Counted from the first letter of the stretch, positions 25,158 through 35,585 are shown. The stretch: DNA of 64,000 nucleotides from Arthrobacter sp. PvP023 (GCF_017832975.1 NZ_JAFIBI010000001.1:1116001-1180000), one strand, 5' to 3'. Made by a program: numbers and translations. Notes: a model not told the origin generated them from the letters alone.

Positions 25158-26399
25158 TCAGGCCCCCGCGCGTCCCGGCCATTCCTTGCCGGCCCAGGGG
25201 TCGTAATCGGCGATGAGCTCCTCCTGTTGCGGGCGCTCCGCTTGGGGGACGTGCTGCAGGTTCACCCGCACCCTGTACCAGAGCGAGCTCGATCCGCGCA
25301 TTCCGTCGACGAGCACATCGGCCGGGTGCAGGGCCGGGACGACATCCGCGTGCCTGGCCTTCCACTCGTCGAGCGCCGCGAGGGCCTCGGGTTTGGTCCG
25401 GGTGCGGGCCACCTCGATCAGCGGCATCACTGATTGCCGGCGGCCTGAGCCGCCGCCGCGCGGCGGCTTCTCGGCGGGGCCGAGCTCGGCAGCCAAAGCG
25501 AGGAGCCCGTCGAGGCTGCCCACCGCGGCGTCGATGCCGACATGCGGGTCGCCCAGGTCTGCGAAGCGCTCGAGCACTGTGGGCACCGTGAACTGTTCCG
25601 GCCGGGTGGAGCGGACCTCGTCCCAGGTGAGCGGCGTCGAGACCCGGGCATCGGGCAGCGGCCGGATCGAGTACGCGGATGCCACGGTGCGGTCTTTGGC
25701 GTTCTGGTTGAAGTCGACGAACACACTCTCGCCGCGTTCCTCCTTCCACCACCGCGCGGTGGCAAGGCCGGGCGCGCGGTTCTCCACCTCGCGGGCGAGG
25801 GTCTCGGCAGCGAGCCGTACGTCGCGGTACGACCACTGCGGGGCGATGCGCACCAGGATGTGGAGTCCCCGCGAGCCGCTCGTCTTCGGCCACCCCACGA
25901 GTCCCGCGTCGGCGAGGACCTCCCGTGCTACATACGCGGCGTCGACGATCTGGGGCCAACCGACCCCCGGCATCGGATCGAGGTCCACCCTGAGCTCGTC
26001 GGGGTGCTCAAGGTCCTCGGCGCGCACAGGATGCGGGTTGAGGTCGAGGCATCCAAGGTTCACCACCCACGCAAGGCCGGCAGCATTCCGGATAACGGCC
26101 TCTTCGGCAGATGTCCCGGACGCATAGTGAAGGGTCGTCGTGTCAATGAAGTCGGGGTGGTTTTCGGGCACGCGCTTTTGAAAGAACGGTTCAGCATCGA
26201 TGCCTTTCGGGAAGCGCTTGAGCACCATCGGACGGCCGCCTGCGCCGCGCAGCGCACCATCCGCGACGGCGAGGTAGTAGCGCACCAGGTCGAGCTTCGT
26301 CAGCCCGGGCCCGGGGAACACCACCTTGTCCGGACTCGAGATGCGGACGTCGCTGCCGGCAATGTTGAGGATCTCCGCCGGGGTCTTTGAAGGGCTCAT
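25158..26399 (-). CDS. stand-alone LigD polymerase-domain protein (PolDom primase-polymerase)
   Basis: A 413-residue protein of the LigD polymerase (PolDom) family, an archaeo-eukaryotic primase-like fold used in bacterial NHEJ to fill or extend ends. KVVFPGPGLTKLDLVRYYLAV starts the domain; the catalytic acidic motif is LRVDLDPMPG, with SGSRGLHILVRI and FVDFNQNAKDRTVASAYS after it. No ligase or nuclease domain is attached, unlike mycobacterial LigD. The C-terminal 100 residues are an extra region (GSGRRQSVMPLIEV; RGSSSLWYRVRVNLQHVP). No Ku gene is adjacent. Confidence 0.9.
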   Translation of the reverse strand: MSPSKTPAEILNIAGSDVRISSPDKVVFPGPGLTKLDLVRYYLAVADGALRGAGGRPMVLKRFPKGIDAEPFFQKRVPENHPDFIDTTTLHYASGTSAEEAVIRNAAGLAWVVNLGCLDLNPHPVRAEDLEHPDELRVDLDPMPGVGWPQIVDAAYVAREVLADAGLVGWPKTSGSRGLHILVRIAPQWSYRDVRLAAETLAREVENRAPGLATARWWKEERGESVFVDFNQNAKDRTVASAYSIRPLPDARVSTPLTWDEVRSTRPEQFTVPTVLERFADLGDPHVGIDAAVGSLDGLLALAAELGPAEKPPRGGGSGRRQSVMPLIEVARTRTKPEALAALDEWKARHADVVPALHPADVLVDGMRGSSSLWYRVRVNLQHVPQAERPQQEELIADYDPWAGKEWPGRAGA

Positions 26400-26491
26400 T
26401 TCGACACGCTAGCAACGATCGGATACCGCAGCCAGACCCGTTGCGCGGCAGGCCACATGGCCCGCGGCGGCCCGCCGCGGCCCGCGGGAAC

Positions 26492-27856
26492 CTACCCACT
26501 CACCAGCTTCCGTGCCGCGGCCGAGTGTTCCGCGATCAGTCCGGCAACATCCAGGCCCGGAATCTGCCCGTCCACCACGCGCCACTGCCCGCCCACCATG
26601 ACCCGGTCGGCCCGGTCCGCTCCGCACAGCAGCAGCGCGGCGAGGGGGTCGTGGCTGCCGGAGAAGCGCAGCTCGTCGAGCCGGAACAACGCCAGGTCCG
26701 CCTGCATCCCGGGTGCCAGCTGGCCCAGGTCGGAGCGGCCCAGCACCGCTGCCGACCCCCGTGTCGCCCAGCCCAGCGCCCGCTCCACCGGGACCTGCGC
26801 CCCGTAGCGAAGCCGCTGCAGGTACAGTGCCTGCCGTGCCTCCAGGATCATGTTCGAGGCATCGTTCGACGCCGACCCGTCAACTCCCAGCCCCACGGGC
26901 ACTCCGGCGTCCTCCAGTTCGAGTACCCGGGCGGTGCCCGAGGCCAGCCGCATGTTGGAGGTGGGGCAATGCGCGACGGCGGTGCCCGCGGCTCCCAGCG
27001 CGGCGATCTCGGCATCGCTGAAGTGGATGCCGTGGCCCAGCCAGGTCCGGTTGCCGAGCCAGCCCACGCTCTCCAGGTAATCCACCGTCCGCAGGCCGAA
27101 CATCTTCCGGCAGAAGTCTTCCTCGTCCAGCGTTTCAGCCAGGTGCGTGTGCAGCCGGACGTCATGCCGCTCGGCCAGCGCGGCGCTTTCGGCCATGATC
27201 TCCTTGGTCACGGAAAAAGGCGAGCACGGGGCCAGGGCAATCCGGATGACGGCGCCGTCGCCGCGTTCGTGATACTCGCGGATGAGCCGTTCGCTGTCCG
27301 CCAGGATCACCTCCGGCTGCTGGACGGTGGACTGCGGCGGCAGGCCGCCGTCGTCCTCTCCGAGCGTCATGGAGCCGCGGGTGAGCGTGGCCCGCATGCC
27401 GAGCTCCCGCACCGCCCGGACCTCGATGTCGATGGCGTCCTCCATGCCGTCCGGGAACAGGTAGTGGTGGTCCGCGGCCGTGGTGCAGCCGGAGAGCAGC
27501 AGTTCCGCGAGGGCAACCGTGGTGGCCAGTTCCAGGTCGCGGGGTATTAGCCGGGCCCAGACCGGGTACAGGTTCTGCAGCCAGGGGAACAGCGGGGCGT
27601 TGGCCACCGGCCCCCAGGCGCGCGTGAGTGTTTGGTAGAAGTGGTGGTGGGTGTTGATCAGGCCGGGCAGCAGCACGTGGCTGCCGGCGTCGAATGTTTC
27701 CTCGCAGGGGGCGGAAGGCAGCTGGCCGGCGGCCAGGACTTCCGTGATGATGCCGCCGGCCACCACGACGCCGCCGGAGGCATCAAGACGGTTGGCGGTG
27801 AAGGCTGCGAGTGGATTCCGGATCCAGAGCCGGGAAACGGAGGGATGCGTGGTCAT
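26492..27856 (-). CDS. 8-oxoguanine deaminase (amidohydrolase)
   Basis: A 454-residue metal-dependent amidohydrolase of the 8-oxoguanine deaminase/hydroxyatrazine hydrolase group. Metal ligands are in LINTHHHFYQTL, the substrate-side HTHLAET, LGHGIHF and the Asp in GVDGSASNDASNM. It converts 8-oxoguanine (possibly guanine-like purines) to urate or the corresponding oxo product, which links it to the neighbouring uricase route. Start at 27856 is supported by AGGAG 8 nt upstream and by the Trp-Ile-Arg-Asn start of the domain. Divergent from guanine deaminase. Confidence 0.86.
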   Translation of the reverse strand: MTTHPSVSRLWIRNPLAAFTANRLDASGGVVVAGGIITEVLAAGQLPSAPCEETFDAGSHVLLPGLINTHHHFYQTLTRAWGPVANAPLFPWLQNLYPVWARLIPRDLELATTVALAELLLSGCTTAADHHYLFPDGMEDAIDIEVRAVRELGMRATLTRGSMTLGEDDGGLPPQSTVQQPEVILADSERLIREYHERGDGAVIRIALAPCSPFSVTKEIMAESAALAERHDVRLHTHLAETLDEEDFCRKMFGLRTVDYLESVGWLGNRTWLGHGIHFSDAEIAALGAAGTAVAHCPTSNMRLASGTARVLELEDAGVPVGLGVDGSASNDASNMILEARQALYLQRLRYGAQVPVERALGWATRGSAAVLGRSDLGQLAPGMQADLALFRLDELRFSGSHDPLAALLLCGADRADRVMVGGQWRVVDGQIPGLDVAGLIAEHSAAARKLVSG

Positions 27857-28249
27857 GGGGCGGGCTCCTGCCTGAGGGTGCGGATGTGGTTCCAGCTCAG
27901 TGAAGGGCCTGTCTGCTGATCCAGGCGTCCGGCGCGCGTGGCACCGGTTGGGCATCAGCGTAAGGCGGCGGGAATCGCCCCGTCAACGCCGGAAACTGTG
28001 CCGACGCGTTGTGACAGGCCGGAAACGCAAATTTCACATCACGAAATTAACTTTCCGAAAACCTATGGCGCAGCTCACGTTCCGGTGCTAGTCTCGATTC
28101 TGCCAAAGGCGGGCCCCCGGACACCGGGGAAGCTATCTACCAGGCGCAACTTAACCTTCAAAAGCACATGCTGAAGCCTGGTAACCGTCGCATCTGGCCT
28201 TTTTCGTTCCACCTCGGCGTACCGGCTTCCCAGCAAAGGGAGTCGCATC
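27857..28249. promoter_or_regulatory. intergenic region with dyad at 28030-28048 and leader hairpin at 28139-28182
   Basis: About 390 bp between the divergent deaminase genes. AATTTC-N7-GAAATT at 28030-28048 has the same 7-nt gap as TTCC-N7-GGAA sites elsewhere. Near the guanine deaminase start, ACCAGGC (28139) and TTCA (28157) can pair with TGAAGCCTGGT (28172-28182), a bulged hairpin in the 5' leader. No known riboswitch recognised. Confidence 0.4.
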
Positions 28250-28744
28250 ATGAGTACCACCGTCACGGCCCAGGAATTCCTGGCCAGGTCCATCGAGTTG
28301 GCCACTGCCAACGTCCTCAACAGCGGCGGCCCGTTCGGCGCCGTCATTGTCACCGCAGACGGACAAGCGTTCGACGGCGTCAATCGCGTCACCGCCACGA
28401 ACGACCCCACAGCCCACGCCGAAGTCACGGCCATCCGCCGCGCGTGCAGCGAACTCGGCACGTTCGACCTCACCGGAGCCACCCTCTACACCAGCTGCGA
28501 GCCCTGCCCCATGTGCCTGGCCTCCGCACTGTGGGCCAGGGTGGAACGGGTGGTGTTCGCCGCGGACCGGCACGACGCCGCCTCCGTGGGTTTCGACGAC
28601 GCCGTGTTCTACGAGTACTTCGAAAACGAGCAGCGCGATGCGCTGATGCCGGTGGCCAGGCTCGAACTCGAGGACCCCGAGGCTCCTCCGGTCCTCGAAC
28701 CGTTCACCACCTGGAACACGCTCGACTCCAGGATTGATTACTAG
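28250..28744 (+). CDS. guaD: guanine deaminase (CDA fold)
   Basis: A 164-residue nucleoside/guanine deaminase of the cytidine-deaminase fold, like B. subtilis GuaD, converting guanine to xanthine. Zinc-site motifs are HAEVTAIR (His and catalytic Glu) and TSCEPCPMC (two Cys). The C-terminal FDDAVFYEYF region is typical of GuaD, distinguishing it from TadA. The start has AAAGGGAG upstream. It is followed after 5 nt by the purine permease gene, so the two form an operon supplying xanthine to XDH. Confidence 0.92.
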   Translation: MSTTVTAQEFLARSIELATANVLNSGGPFGAVIVTADGQAFDGVNRVTATNDPTAHAEVTAIRRACSELGTFDLTGATLYTSCEPCPMCLASALWARVERVVFAADRHDAASVGFDDAVFYEYFENEQRDALMPVARLELEDPEAPPVLEPFTTWNTLDSRIDY

Positions 28745-28749
28745 GGCCG

Positions 28750-30255
28750 GTGGCTGAGATGACAATCCTGGACACTACCTCCGACGAGCGGCAGCAACCG
28801 GCCGCACCCAAGCGCCCGCAGCCAGCCAATGCTTTCCTGGACCGTTTCTTCGAAATCACCAAGCGCGGTTCCACTGTGGCCCGCGAGGTTCGCGGCGGCC
28901 TGGTCACGTTCTTCACCATGGCCTACATCGTCATCCTGAACCCGTTGATCCTAGGCGGTTTCAGCGCGGAGAATGCCCCCACCGATGTTGCCGGGGGCTG
29001 GCTGTCCGCAGCGCAGGTGGGCGCCGTCACCGGCCTCACCGCCGGCGTCATGACCATCCTGTTCGGCCTGATCGCCAACCTGCCCTTCGGGCTCGCGGCC
29101 GGCCTGGGGATCAACTCCTTCCTGGCCGTGGCCGTGATCCAGGAGGTCACCTGGGCCGAGGCCATGGGCCTGGTGGTCATCAACGGAATCCTGATCGTCC
29201 TCTTCGGCGTCACCGGCGCCCGGACAGCCATCTTCCGGGCCGTGCCCAAGGAACTGAAGGCTGCCATCACGGTGGGCATCGGCCTGTTCATCGCCTTCAT
29301 CGGGTTCGTGGATTCGGGCTTCGTCCGGGCCACGACCGCGGGGCCACCGGTCCAGCTGGGCGACAACGGTTCCATCACCTCGGTTCCCACCCTGGTGTTC
29401 ATCGTTGGCCTGCTGGTCATGGGCATCCTTGTGGCCCGCAAGGTGCAGGGCGGCCTGCTGATCGGCATCGTGGCCACCACCGTGCTCGCCGCGGTGGTCG
29501 AGGCAGTCATGCAGATCGGCCCCGGCAGCGCGAGCAACCCCGGCGGCTGGCACCTGAACACCCCTGTCCTCTCCGGCCAGCTGGTGTCCGCCCCGGACCT
29601 GTCCCTGGTGGGACAGTTCGACCTCTTCGGCGCCTTCGGCCGGATCGGCGGGCTCGCGGCGACCATGCTGGTGTTCACGCTGGTGTTCACCAACTTCTTT
29701 GACGCCATGGGCACCATGACCGGCCTGGCCAGGAGCGCCGGCGTGGCGCACAAGGACGGTACGTTCCCGCGGCTGAAGTCCGCCTTCATCGTCGAAGGCC
29801 TGGGAGCCGTGGCGGGCGGTGCCACGTCAGGTTCGTCCAACACGGTGTACATCGACTCGGCCGCGGGCATCGGGGAAGGCGCCCGCACCGGTCTGGCCTC
29901 CGTGGTCACCGGCGCGTTGTTCCTGGGCTCGATGTTCCTGACCCCGCTCACCTCCGTGGTGCCGCTGGAAGTGGCCGCCGCAGCCCTGGTGGTTGTCGGC
30001 GCCATGATGATGGCCCAGATCCGCGAGATCAAGTTCAGCAAGTTCTCCGTGGCACTGCCCGCCTTCCTGACCATCGTCACCATGCCGCTGAGCTACTCGA
30101 TCGCCAACGGCATCGGCGTGGGCTTCATCTCCTGGGCGGTTATCAGTGCCTGCTCCGGCAAGATCCGGAAGGTGCATCCGCTGATGTGGGTGGTCACGGC
30201 AGGCTTCCTGATCTACTTCGCCCGCGGTCCCATCAACGCCCTGCTGGGCGCGTAG
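28750..30255 (+). CDS. AzgA-type NCS2 purine permease
   Basis: A 501-residue, roughly 12-14 TM adenine/guanine/hypoxanthine permease of the AzgA/PbuG/GhxP group: VARE(V)RGG then LVTFFTMAYIVILNPLIL, GLAAGLGINSFLAV, FFDAMGTMTGLA, and GGATSGSSNTVYIDSAAG. Imports hypoxanthine, guanine or adenine with protons. GTG at 28750 is only 5 nt after guaD; ATG at 28759 is an alternative, and neither has a strong ribosome-binding site, pointing to translational coupling. Followed by a GC hairpin. Confidence 0.93.
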   Translation: MAEMTILDTTSDERQQPAAPKRPQPANAFLDRFFEITKRGSTVAREVRGGLVTFFTMAYIVILNPLILGGFSAENAPTDVAGGWLSAAQVGAVTGLTAGVMTILFGLIANLPFGLAAGLGINSFLAVAVIQEVTWAEAMGLVVINGILIVLFGVTGARTAIFRAVPKELKAAITVGIGLFIAFIGFVDSGFVRATTAGPPVQLGDNGSITSVPTLVFIVGLLVMGILVARKVQGGLLIGIVATTVLAAVVEAVMQIGPGSASNPGGWHLNTPVLSGQLVSAPDLSLVGQFDLFGAFGRIGGLAATMLVFTLVFTNFFDAMGTMTGLARSAGVAHKDGTFPRLKSAFIVEGLGAVAGGATSGSSNTVYIDSAAGIGEGARTGLASVVTGALFLGSMFLTPLTSVVPLEVAAAALVVVGAMMMAQIREIKFSKFSVALPAFLTIVTMPLSYSIANGIGVGFISWAVISACSGKIRKVHPLMWVVTAGFLIYFARGPINALLGA

Positions 30256-30269
30256 GGACCCTTTAGACC

Positions 30270-30304
30270 GGACCGGGGCAGGCAGATGGGGCCGGCCCCG
30301 GTCC
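30270..30304. terminator. hairpin after the purine permease gene
   Basis: 10-bp perfect arms (GGACCGGGGC / GCCCCGGTCC) with a 15-nt loop in the gap before xdhC. No T-run, so partial termination or processing is possible. Confidence 0.45.
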
Positions 30305-30387
30305 ACCAAACTGCCGGTGCTTCCCCCGGCGCACGATAGGAACGAGAATATGGACACCATCGCCGCACAGGAAAAGGGAGTGCAGCA

Positions 30388-31689
30388 ATGTTGGATCTGA
30401 TGCCTTCACTGAAGGAATGGCAGCCCGCCGCCACCGGCCAGCGCTGCGCACTGGCCACCGTGGTGGGGGCCGGCGGATCCGTGCCGAGGCCGCTGGGCAC
30501 CTCCATGCTGGTGTCCGAAGCCGGCGACGTCCTGGGCAGCCTGTCCGGCGGCTGCGTTGAGGGCGCCGTCGTGGAGGCGGCGCTGGCGGCAATGCACGAC
30601 GGCGGCACGCGCCGCGAGTTTTTCGGCTACAGCGCGGAGGACGCGTTCGCCGTCGGGCTCACCTGCGGGGGAGAGCTGGAGATCCATATCGAACCCCTGG
30701 GCACGGCGCCCGGCGGGCTCCGGTTGGATAACCTGCGGGTCCTTGCCGGTCAGGGGGGCGGCAGCGCACTCGCGCTGATCCGCCGGGTGGACGCCCACGG
30801 GGGCGGCGCCGTCGTGATTCCGGACCCGGCAGGTTTCCAGGCGGAGCGTTCCCCGGAACTCGCGGCGCTGCTGGGCCTGCCCGGGCCGGCAGCACCCGAG
30901 GCCCGGCGCCTGATGCTGGCGGCCGCCGCCCAGCTGGAACCCCTGCTGCGCGGCGGCCGGACAGGGCTGGTCCGGCTCGCCCCGCCGGAGGGCTGCCTTT
31001 CCGGCACAGCTGTGCCACGTAGCGCCCCAACCAGCCCGGCCACCGGCCCGGAGCCCGTCACCCTCCTTGTGGAGAGCCGGCTGCCACCGGCGCGGCTGCT
31101 GATCTTCGGCGCTAACGACTTCGGGGCCGCACTGCTGCCCGCCGCCCAGCTGCTGGGCTACCACGTAACACTGTGTGACGCCCGGCCGGCCTTCGCCGGC
31201 CAGTCACGGTTCGCCGCGGCGGACCAGATGGTCACGGCCTGGCCGCACCGCTACCTCGCCGAGGAAGCTGCGGCAGGGCGGATCGACGCGCGGACCGTGG
31301 TGTGCGTCCTGACCCACGATCCCAAGTTCGACATCCCGCTGCTGCAGACCGCGCTGGGCCTGGACCTGGCCTATGTGGGCGCCATGGGCTCGCGGCGCAG
31401 CCACCGGCAGCGCGTCGATTCACTGCTTGCCGCAGGGGTGGGGCCCGAGGACCTGTCCCGGTTGCATTCGCCCATCGGGCTGGACCTCGGCGCCGTGACG
31501 CCTGCCGAGGTGGCCGTGTCCATCACTGCCGAACTCGTGGCCAGCCGCAGCCGCTCCGCCGGTGCCTCGGTGCGGGCGGCGTCGCTGAAAGACGGCGCGG
31601 GCCCCATCCACGGAACCGGCCCCATCCACAGAACCGGCCGCATTGACAACGTCAACACCCCGCAACACCAGGAGACCCCATGGACATGA
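30388..31689 (+). CDS. xdhC: XdhC family molybdenum cofactor maturation protein
   Basis: A 433-residue XdhC/CoxI protein. The N-terminal part has GGSVPRPLGTSMLVSE and LGSLSGGCVEGAVVEAA; the C-terminal Rossmann-like part has RLLIFGANDFGAALLPAAQ and AYVGAMGSRRSH. The family binds Moco, promotes its sulfuration and inserts it into xanthine dehydrogenase. Adjacent to the XDH subunits (the stop overlaps the start of the FAD subunit by 10 nt). A low-complexity tail has GPIHGTGPIHRTG repeats. GGGAG ribosome-binding site upstream. Confidence 0.92.
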   Translation: MLDLMPSLKEWQPAATGQRCALATVVGAGGSVPRPLGTSMLVSEAGDVLGSLSGGCVEGAVVEAALAAMHDGGTRREFFGYSAEDAFAVGLTCGGELEIHIEPLGTAPGGLRLDNLRVLAGQGGGSALALIRRVDAHGGGAVVIPDPAGFQAERSPELAALLGLPGPAAPEARRLMLAAAAQLEPLLRGGRTGLVRLAPPEGCLSGTAVPRSAPTSPATGPEPVTLLVESRLPPARLLIFGANDFGAALLPAAQLLGYHVTLCDARPAFAGQSRFAAADQMVTAWPHRYLAEEAAAGRIDARTVVCVLTHDPKFDIPLLQTALGLDLAYVGAMGSRRSHRQRVDSLLAAGVGPEDLSRLHSPIGLDLGAVTPAEVAVSITAELVASRSRSAGASVRAASLKDGAGPIHGTGPIHRTGRIDNVNTPQHQETPWT

Positions 31690-32666
31690 ACACCATCGAG
31701 GCCGTGGTCCGCACCGAAGACCCGGCCGAATGGCGCGACGGCGATGCCTGGCTCGCCGGCGGAACGGTGCTCTTCTCCTACGGGAGCCTTGCCTTCGGCA
31801 AGGAACCGCTCCGGCGGCTGCTGGACCTCGGCTCCGCCGGCTGGCCCGCCGTCACGGTGACGGATGCGGGCATCGAGCTCGCGGCAACCTGCACCGTGGC
31901 GGAGCTGTACGCCCTGCCCGGGTCCGCCGCGGCGGAGCGGGCAGTCGCGTGGCCTGCCCTGGACCTCGTCCGTCCCTGCTGCGACTCCTTCGTGGCCTCC
32001 TTCAAGGTGTGGAACATGTCCACCGTGGGCGGAAATCTCTGCACCTCGCTACCCGCCGGGCCCATGACCTCCCTGTGCGCCGCCCTCGACGGGGTGGCCA
32101 CGGTTCTCGGGGCGGACGGCACCAGCCGGACCGTCCCGGTGGCGGAGTTCGTCACGGGGGACGGGCGCAACTGCCTGGCACCCGGCGACCTCCTCCGCAA
32201 AGTCCACCTCCCGGCGTCGGCCCTTGCCGCCCGGGTGGCTTTCCGCCGGCTGTCGCTGAGCAACCTGGGACGTTCGGGGGTGCTGCTGATCGGAAGGCTC
32301 GACGCCGACGGCACCCTGGTCCTGACCGTCACCGCGGCCACCAAACGCCCCGTGCAGCTGCGCTTTCCGGCCACTGCCGCGGTCTCCGCGGCCGCGCTCA
32401 TAGAAGCGCTCGACGCCGCCATTCCGGCGGAGCTCTACCACGATGACATCCACGGCCTGCCCGCCTGGCGGAAGGACATGACCTACCGGCTCGCGGAGGA
32501 AATCAGGGCAGAACTCGCATCTCCGGCAGGGGTTCCGCCGGCCCGGGTGTCCGGGGACTTCTGGCCGCCGCAGCGAAAATCGCCACAGCACGGTTCGCCA
32601 CAGCACACGTCTTCACCACAGCGCACAGTTACATCGCAGGCGTCGCCTCAGCAGGAAGGGGCCTGA
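31680..32666 (+). CDS. xanthine dehydrogenase FAD-binding subunit
   Basis: A 328-residue FAD_binding_5 subunit of a molybdenum hydroxylase. [20 protein letters not shown], the FAD loop [15 protein letters not shown], and the CO-dehydrogenase flavoprotein-like C-terminal domain. It carries electrons from the Fe-S centres to NAD+ or another acceptor. A C-terminal Ser/Pro/Gln tail with SPQ repeats (about 30 residues) is unusual. Overlaps xdhC and is 2 nt before the large subunit gene, so all three are translationally coupled. Confidence 0.9.
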   Translation: MDMNTIEAVVRTEDPAEWRDGDAWLAGGTVLFSYGSLAFGKEPLRRLLDLGSAGWPAVTVTDAGIELAATCTVAELYALPGSAAAERAVAWPALDLVRPCCDSFVASFKVWNMSTVGGNLCTSLPAGPMTSLCAALDGVATVLGADGTSRTVPVAEFVTGDGRNCLAPGDLLRKVHLPASALAARVAFRRLSLSNLGRSGVLLIGRLDADGTLVLTVTAATKRPVQLRFPATAAVSAAALIEALDAAIPAELYHDDIHGLPAWRKDMTYRLAEEIRAELASPAGVPPARVSGDFWPPQRKSPQHGSPQHTSSPQRTVTSQASPQQEGA

Positions 32667-32668
32667 GC

Positions 32669-35581
32669 ATGGCCAACCACACCACCCGCGGCATCGAAAT
32701 CAACGGCGTCCAGGCCGCGGCGGAGCCACGTCCCGGCCAGTGCCTGCGCACCTTCCTGCGCGAACAGGGCAACTTCGGTGTCAAGAAGGGCTGCGACGGC
32801 GGCGATTGCGGCGCCTGCACCGTGCACGTGGACGGCACTCCCGTACACAGCTGCATCTACCCGGCCGTGCGGGCCGAAGGGCGCGCCGTCACCACCATCG
32901 AGGGGCTCGCCCGCACCTGCGGCAGTTCCGCGGGGACTGATACGAACGGGACTGACCCGGACGGTACCGAAACGGCAGGGACCGGCTCAGGCGCCCTCCA
33001 CCCGATGCAGCAGCAGTTCCTGGACCGCCAGGGATTCCAGTGCGGATTCTGCACCGCCGGCATGGTGATGACGGCGGCCACGTTCGACGAGGAGCAGAAA
33101 GAGAACCTGCCCCGGAACCTCAAGGGAAACCTGTGCCGCTGCACCGGCTACCGGGCCATCGAGGATGCCGTGTGCGGCCACGAAGGGCACCCGGACCCCA
33201 AGGGCCCGGGTTCGGGCATCGCCGGTGAAGGCCAGCCCGAGCCCAAGCCGGGCCAGCTCGGAGACGACGTTCCCGCCCCCGCCAGCCTTGCGGTGGTCAC
33301 CGGGAAAGCCCGCTACACCCTGGACGTTCCCGCAGAGGAGCTGCAAGGGCTGCTGCACCTGAAGCTCCTGCGGTCACCGCACGCCCACGCGCGGGTAATC
33401 TCCGTCGACTCAAGCGCTGCCCTCCAGGTTCCGGGCGTGGTGGCCGTCTTCACCCACGAGGACGCCCCGGCCCAGCCCTTCTCGACCGCCCAGCACGAGC
33501 TTTACACCGACGATCCGGACGATACCCGTGTCCTGGACGACGTGGTGCGGTTCATCGGACAGAAGGTGGCTGCCGTCGTCGCCGATTCCGTGGCGGCTGC
33601 GGAAGCCGGCGTGCGCGCCCTGGCGGTGGAATACCAGCTGCTCGACGCCGTCTTCACCCCCGAGGACGCGATGCGCCCCGGTGCCCCCGCGATCCACGGG
33701 GAAAAGGACGCGGCCACGGCCCGCATCAGCCGGCCTGAGCGGAACGTCGTGGCAGAGCTGCATTCGGAACTCGGCAGCGTGGCAGCCGGGTTCGCCGAGG
33801 CCGATTTCATCCACGAACAGACGTACCGGACCCAGCGCGTCCAGCACACCGCACTGGAAACCCACGCCGCGATCGCATCCGTGGACGGGGAAGGCCGGCT
33901 GCAGGTCCGCACCTCCAGCCAGGTCCCCTTCCTGGTCCGGCGCACCCTGTCCCGGGTCTTTGATATGCCGGAAGAACAGATCCGCGTGGTGGCCGGCCGC
34001 GTTGGCGGCGGTTTCGGCGGCAAGCAGGAGGTGCTCACGGAGGACGTCGTGGCCCTGGCGGCGATGAAGCTGAAGCGGCCGGTGCAGCTCGAATTCACCC
34101 GGACGGAGCAGTTCACGGCTTCCACCACCCGGCACCCCTTCACCATCCACCTCAAGGCCGGTGCCAGCAGGGACGGCCGGGTCACCGCGCTGCAGCTGGA
34201 GGTGCTTACCAACACCGGCGCATACGGCAACCATGCCCCGGGCGTGATGTTCCACGGCTGCGGCGAATCCCTGGGCGTATACAAGTGCGCCAACAAGAAA
34301 GTCGATGCCCACGCCGTGTACACCAACACGGTTCCGTCCGGCGCGTTCCGCGGCTACGGTCTCAGCCAGATGATCTTCGCCATCGAGTCCGGGATCGACG
34401 AGCTCGCCACCGGGATCGGGATGGATCCGCTGGAGTTCCGCCGCCGCAATATGGTCCTGGAAGGCGACGACATGCTCTCCACCCATTCCGAGCCCGAGGA
34501 AGACGTGCACTACGGCAGCTACGGGCTGGACCAGTGCACCCGGCTGGTGCAGGATGCCCTGGCCCGCGGGCTGGAACGGTACCGTGCCGCCGGCCTCGAT
34601 GACCTGGGCCCGGACTGGGTCACGGGGGAGGGGACCGCGCTGTCCATGATCGACACCGTCCCCCCGCGCGGCCACTTTGCCCACTCAAAGCTCCGGCTCC
34701 TTCCGGACGGAACGTACGCTGCCGACGTCGGGACCGCCGAATTCGGCAACGGCACCACCACCGTCCACGCGCAGCTCGCGGCCACCGCGCTGTCCACGAC
34801 GGCAGGACGCATCACGGTACGGCAGTCGGACACGGACCTGGTGCAGCACGACACCGGGGCGTTCGGCTCGGCCGGAACAGTGGTGGCTGGCAAGGCCACA
34901 CTGGCCGCGGCCGAGGAGCTCGCGGTCCGGATCCGGGCGTTCGCTGCCGGGATCCGCCAGGTCCAGTCCTCCGGCTGCGTGCTGGAGGAGGACGCCGTGG
35001 TGTGCGAAGGAACCCGGGTTCCCCTGACCGAAATCTTCGAAGCCGCCGAAGCCGCCGGCGTCGAACTTGCCACCGAGGGGCACTGGGGCGGGACGCCGCG
35101 CTCGGTGGCGTTCAATGTCCAGGGTTTCCGCGTGGCGGTTAATACGGGCACTGGCGAATTGAAGATCCTGCAGAGCGTCCAGGCCGCCGACGCCGGCGTG
35201 GTGGTCAACCCCCGGCAGTGCCGCGGGCAGATCGAAGGCGGGATCGCGCAGGCCCTCGGCGCCGCGCTGTACGAGGAAGTGAAGGTGGACGACGGCGGAA
35301 GGGTCACCACGGACATCCTGCGGCAGTACCACATCCCCACGTTCGCGGACGTGCCCCGCAGCGAAGTCTACTTCGCGGAGACCAGCGACAAACTGGGCCC
35401 GCTGGGGGCGAAGTCTATGAGCGAAAGCCCGTTCAACCCGGTGGCGCCGGCGCTCGCCAATGCCATCCGGAACGCCACGGGAGTGAGGTTCGCCGAGCTG
35501 CCCATCGCCAGGGACAAGATCTACCTTGGCCTGAAGGAAGCGGGGCTCGCCTCTCACCTTGAGAGCGCTAACGGCCTATAG
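32669..35581 (+). CDS. xanthine dehydrogenase, fused Fe-S and molybdopterin subunit
   Basis: A 970-residue protein with an N-terminal 2Fe-2S ferredoxin domain (Cys42, Cys47, Cys50, Cys62), a second helical 2Fe-2S domain (Cys125, Cys128, Cys156, Cys158) and, from about residue 200, the molybdopterin-binding domains ([20 protein letters not shown]; the catalytic Glu in MSESPFNP). It hydroxylates hypoxanthine and xanthine to urate. In most bacteria these parts are separate XdhA/B/C-type chains. A Gly/Thr/Asp-rich linker (residues 86-108) lies between the Fe-S domains. Confidence 0.92.
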   Translation: MANHTTRGIEINGVQAAAEPRPGQCLRTFLREQGNFGVKKGCDGGDCGACTVHVDGTPVHSCIYPAVRAEGRAVTTIEGLARTCGSSAGTDTNGTDPDGTETAGTGSGALHPMQQQFLDRQGFQCGFCTAGMVMTAATFDEEQKENLPRNLKGNLCRCTGYRAIEDAVCGHEGHPDPKGPGSGIAGEGQPEPKPGQLGDDVPAPASLAVVTGKARYTLDVPAEELQGLLHLKLLRSPHAHARVISVDSSAALQVPGVVAVFTHEDAPAQPFSTAQHELYTDDPDDTRVLDDVVRFIGQKVAAVVADSVAAAEAGVRALAVEYQLLDAVFTPEDAMRPGAPAIHGEKDAATARISRPERNVVAELHSELGSVAAGFAEADFIHEQTYRTQRVQHTALETHAAIASVDGEGRLQVRTSSQVPFLVRRTLSRVFDMPEEQIRVVAGRVGGGFGGKQEVLTEDVVALAAMKLKRPVQLEFTRTEQFTASTTRHPFTIHLKAGASRDGRVTALQLEVLTNTGAYGNHAPGVMFHGCGESLGVYKCANKKVDAHAVYTNTVPSGAFRGYGLSQMIFAIESGIDELATGIGMDPLEFRRRNMVLEGDDMLSTHSEPEEDVHYGSYGLDQCTRLVQDALARGLERYRAAGLDDLGPDWVTGEGTALSMIDTVPPRGHFAHSKLRLLPDGTYAADVGTAEFGNGTTTVHAQLAATALSTTAGRITVRQSDTDLVQHDTGAFGSAGTVVAGKATLAAAEELAVRIRAFAAGIRQVQSSGCVLEEDAVVCEGTRVPLTEIFEAAEAAGVELATEGHWGGTPRSVAFNVQGFRVAVNTGTGELKILQSVQAADAGVVVNPRQCRGQIEGGIAQALGAALYEEVKVDDGGRVTTDILRQYHIPTFADVPRSEVYFAETSDKLGPLGAKSMSESPFNPVAPALANAIRNATGVRFAELPIARDKIYLGLKEAGLASHLESANGL

Positions 35582-35585
35582 TCGG

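Noticed and set aside
28139..28182. Known purine or xanthine riboswitch before guaD
   Set aside because: A bulged hairpin is visible, but the conserved loops of purine, 2'-dG or xanthine classes are not.
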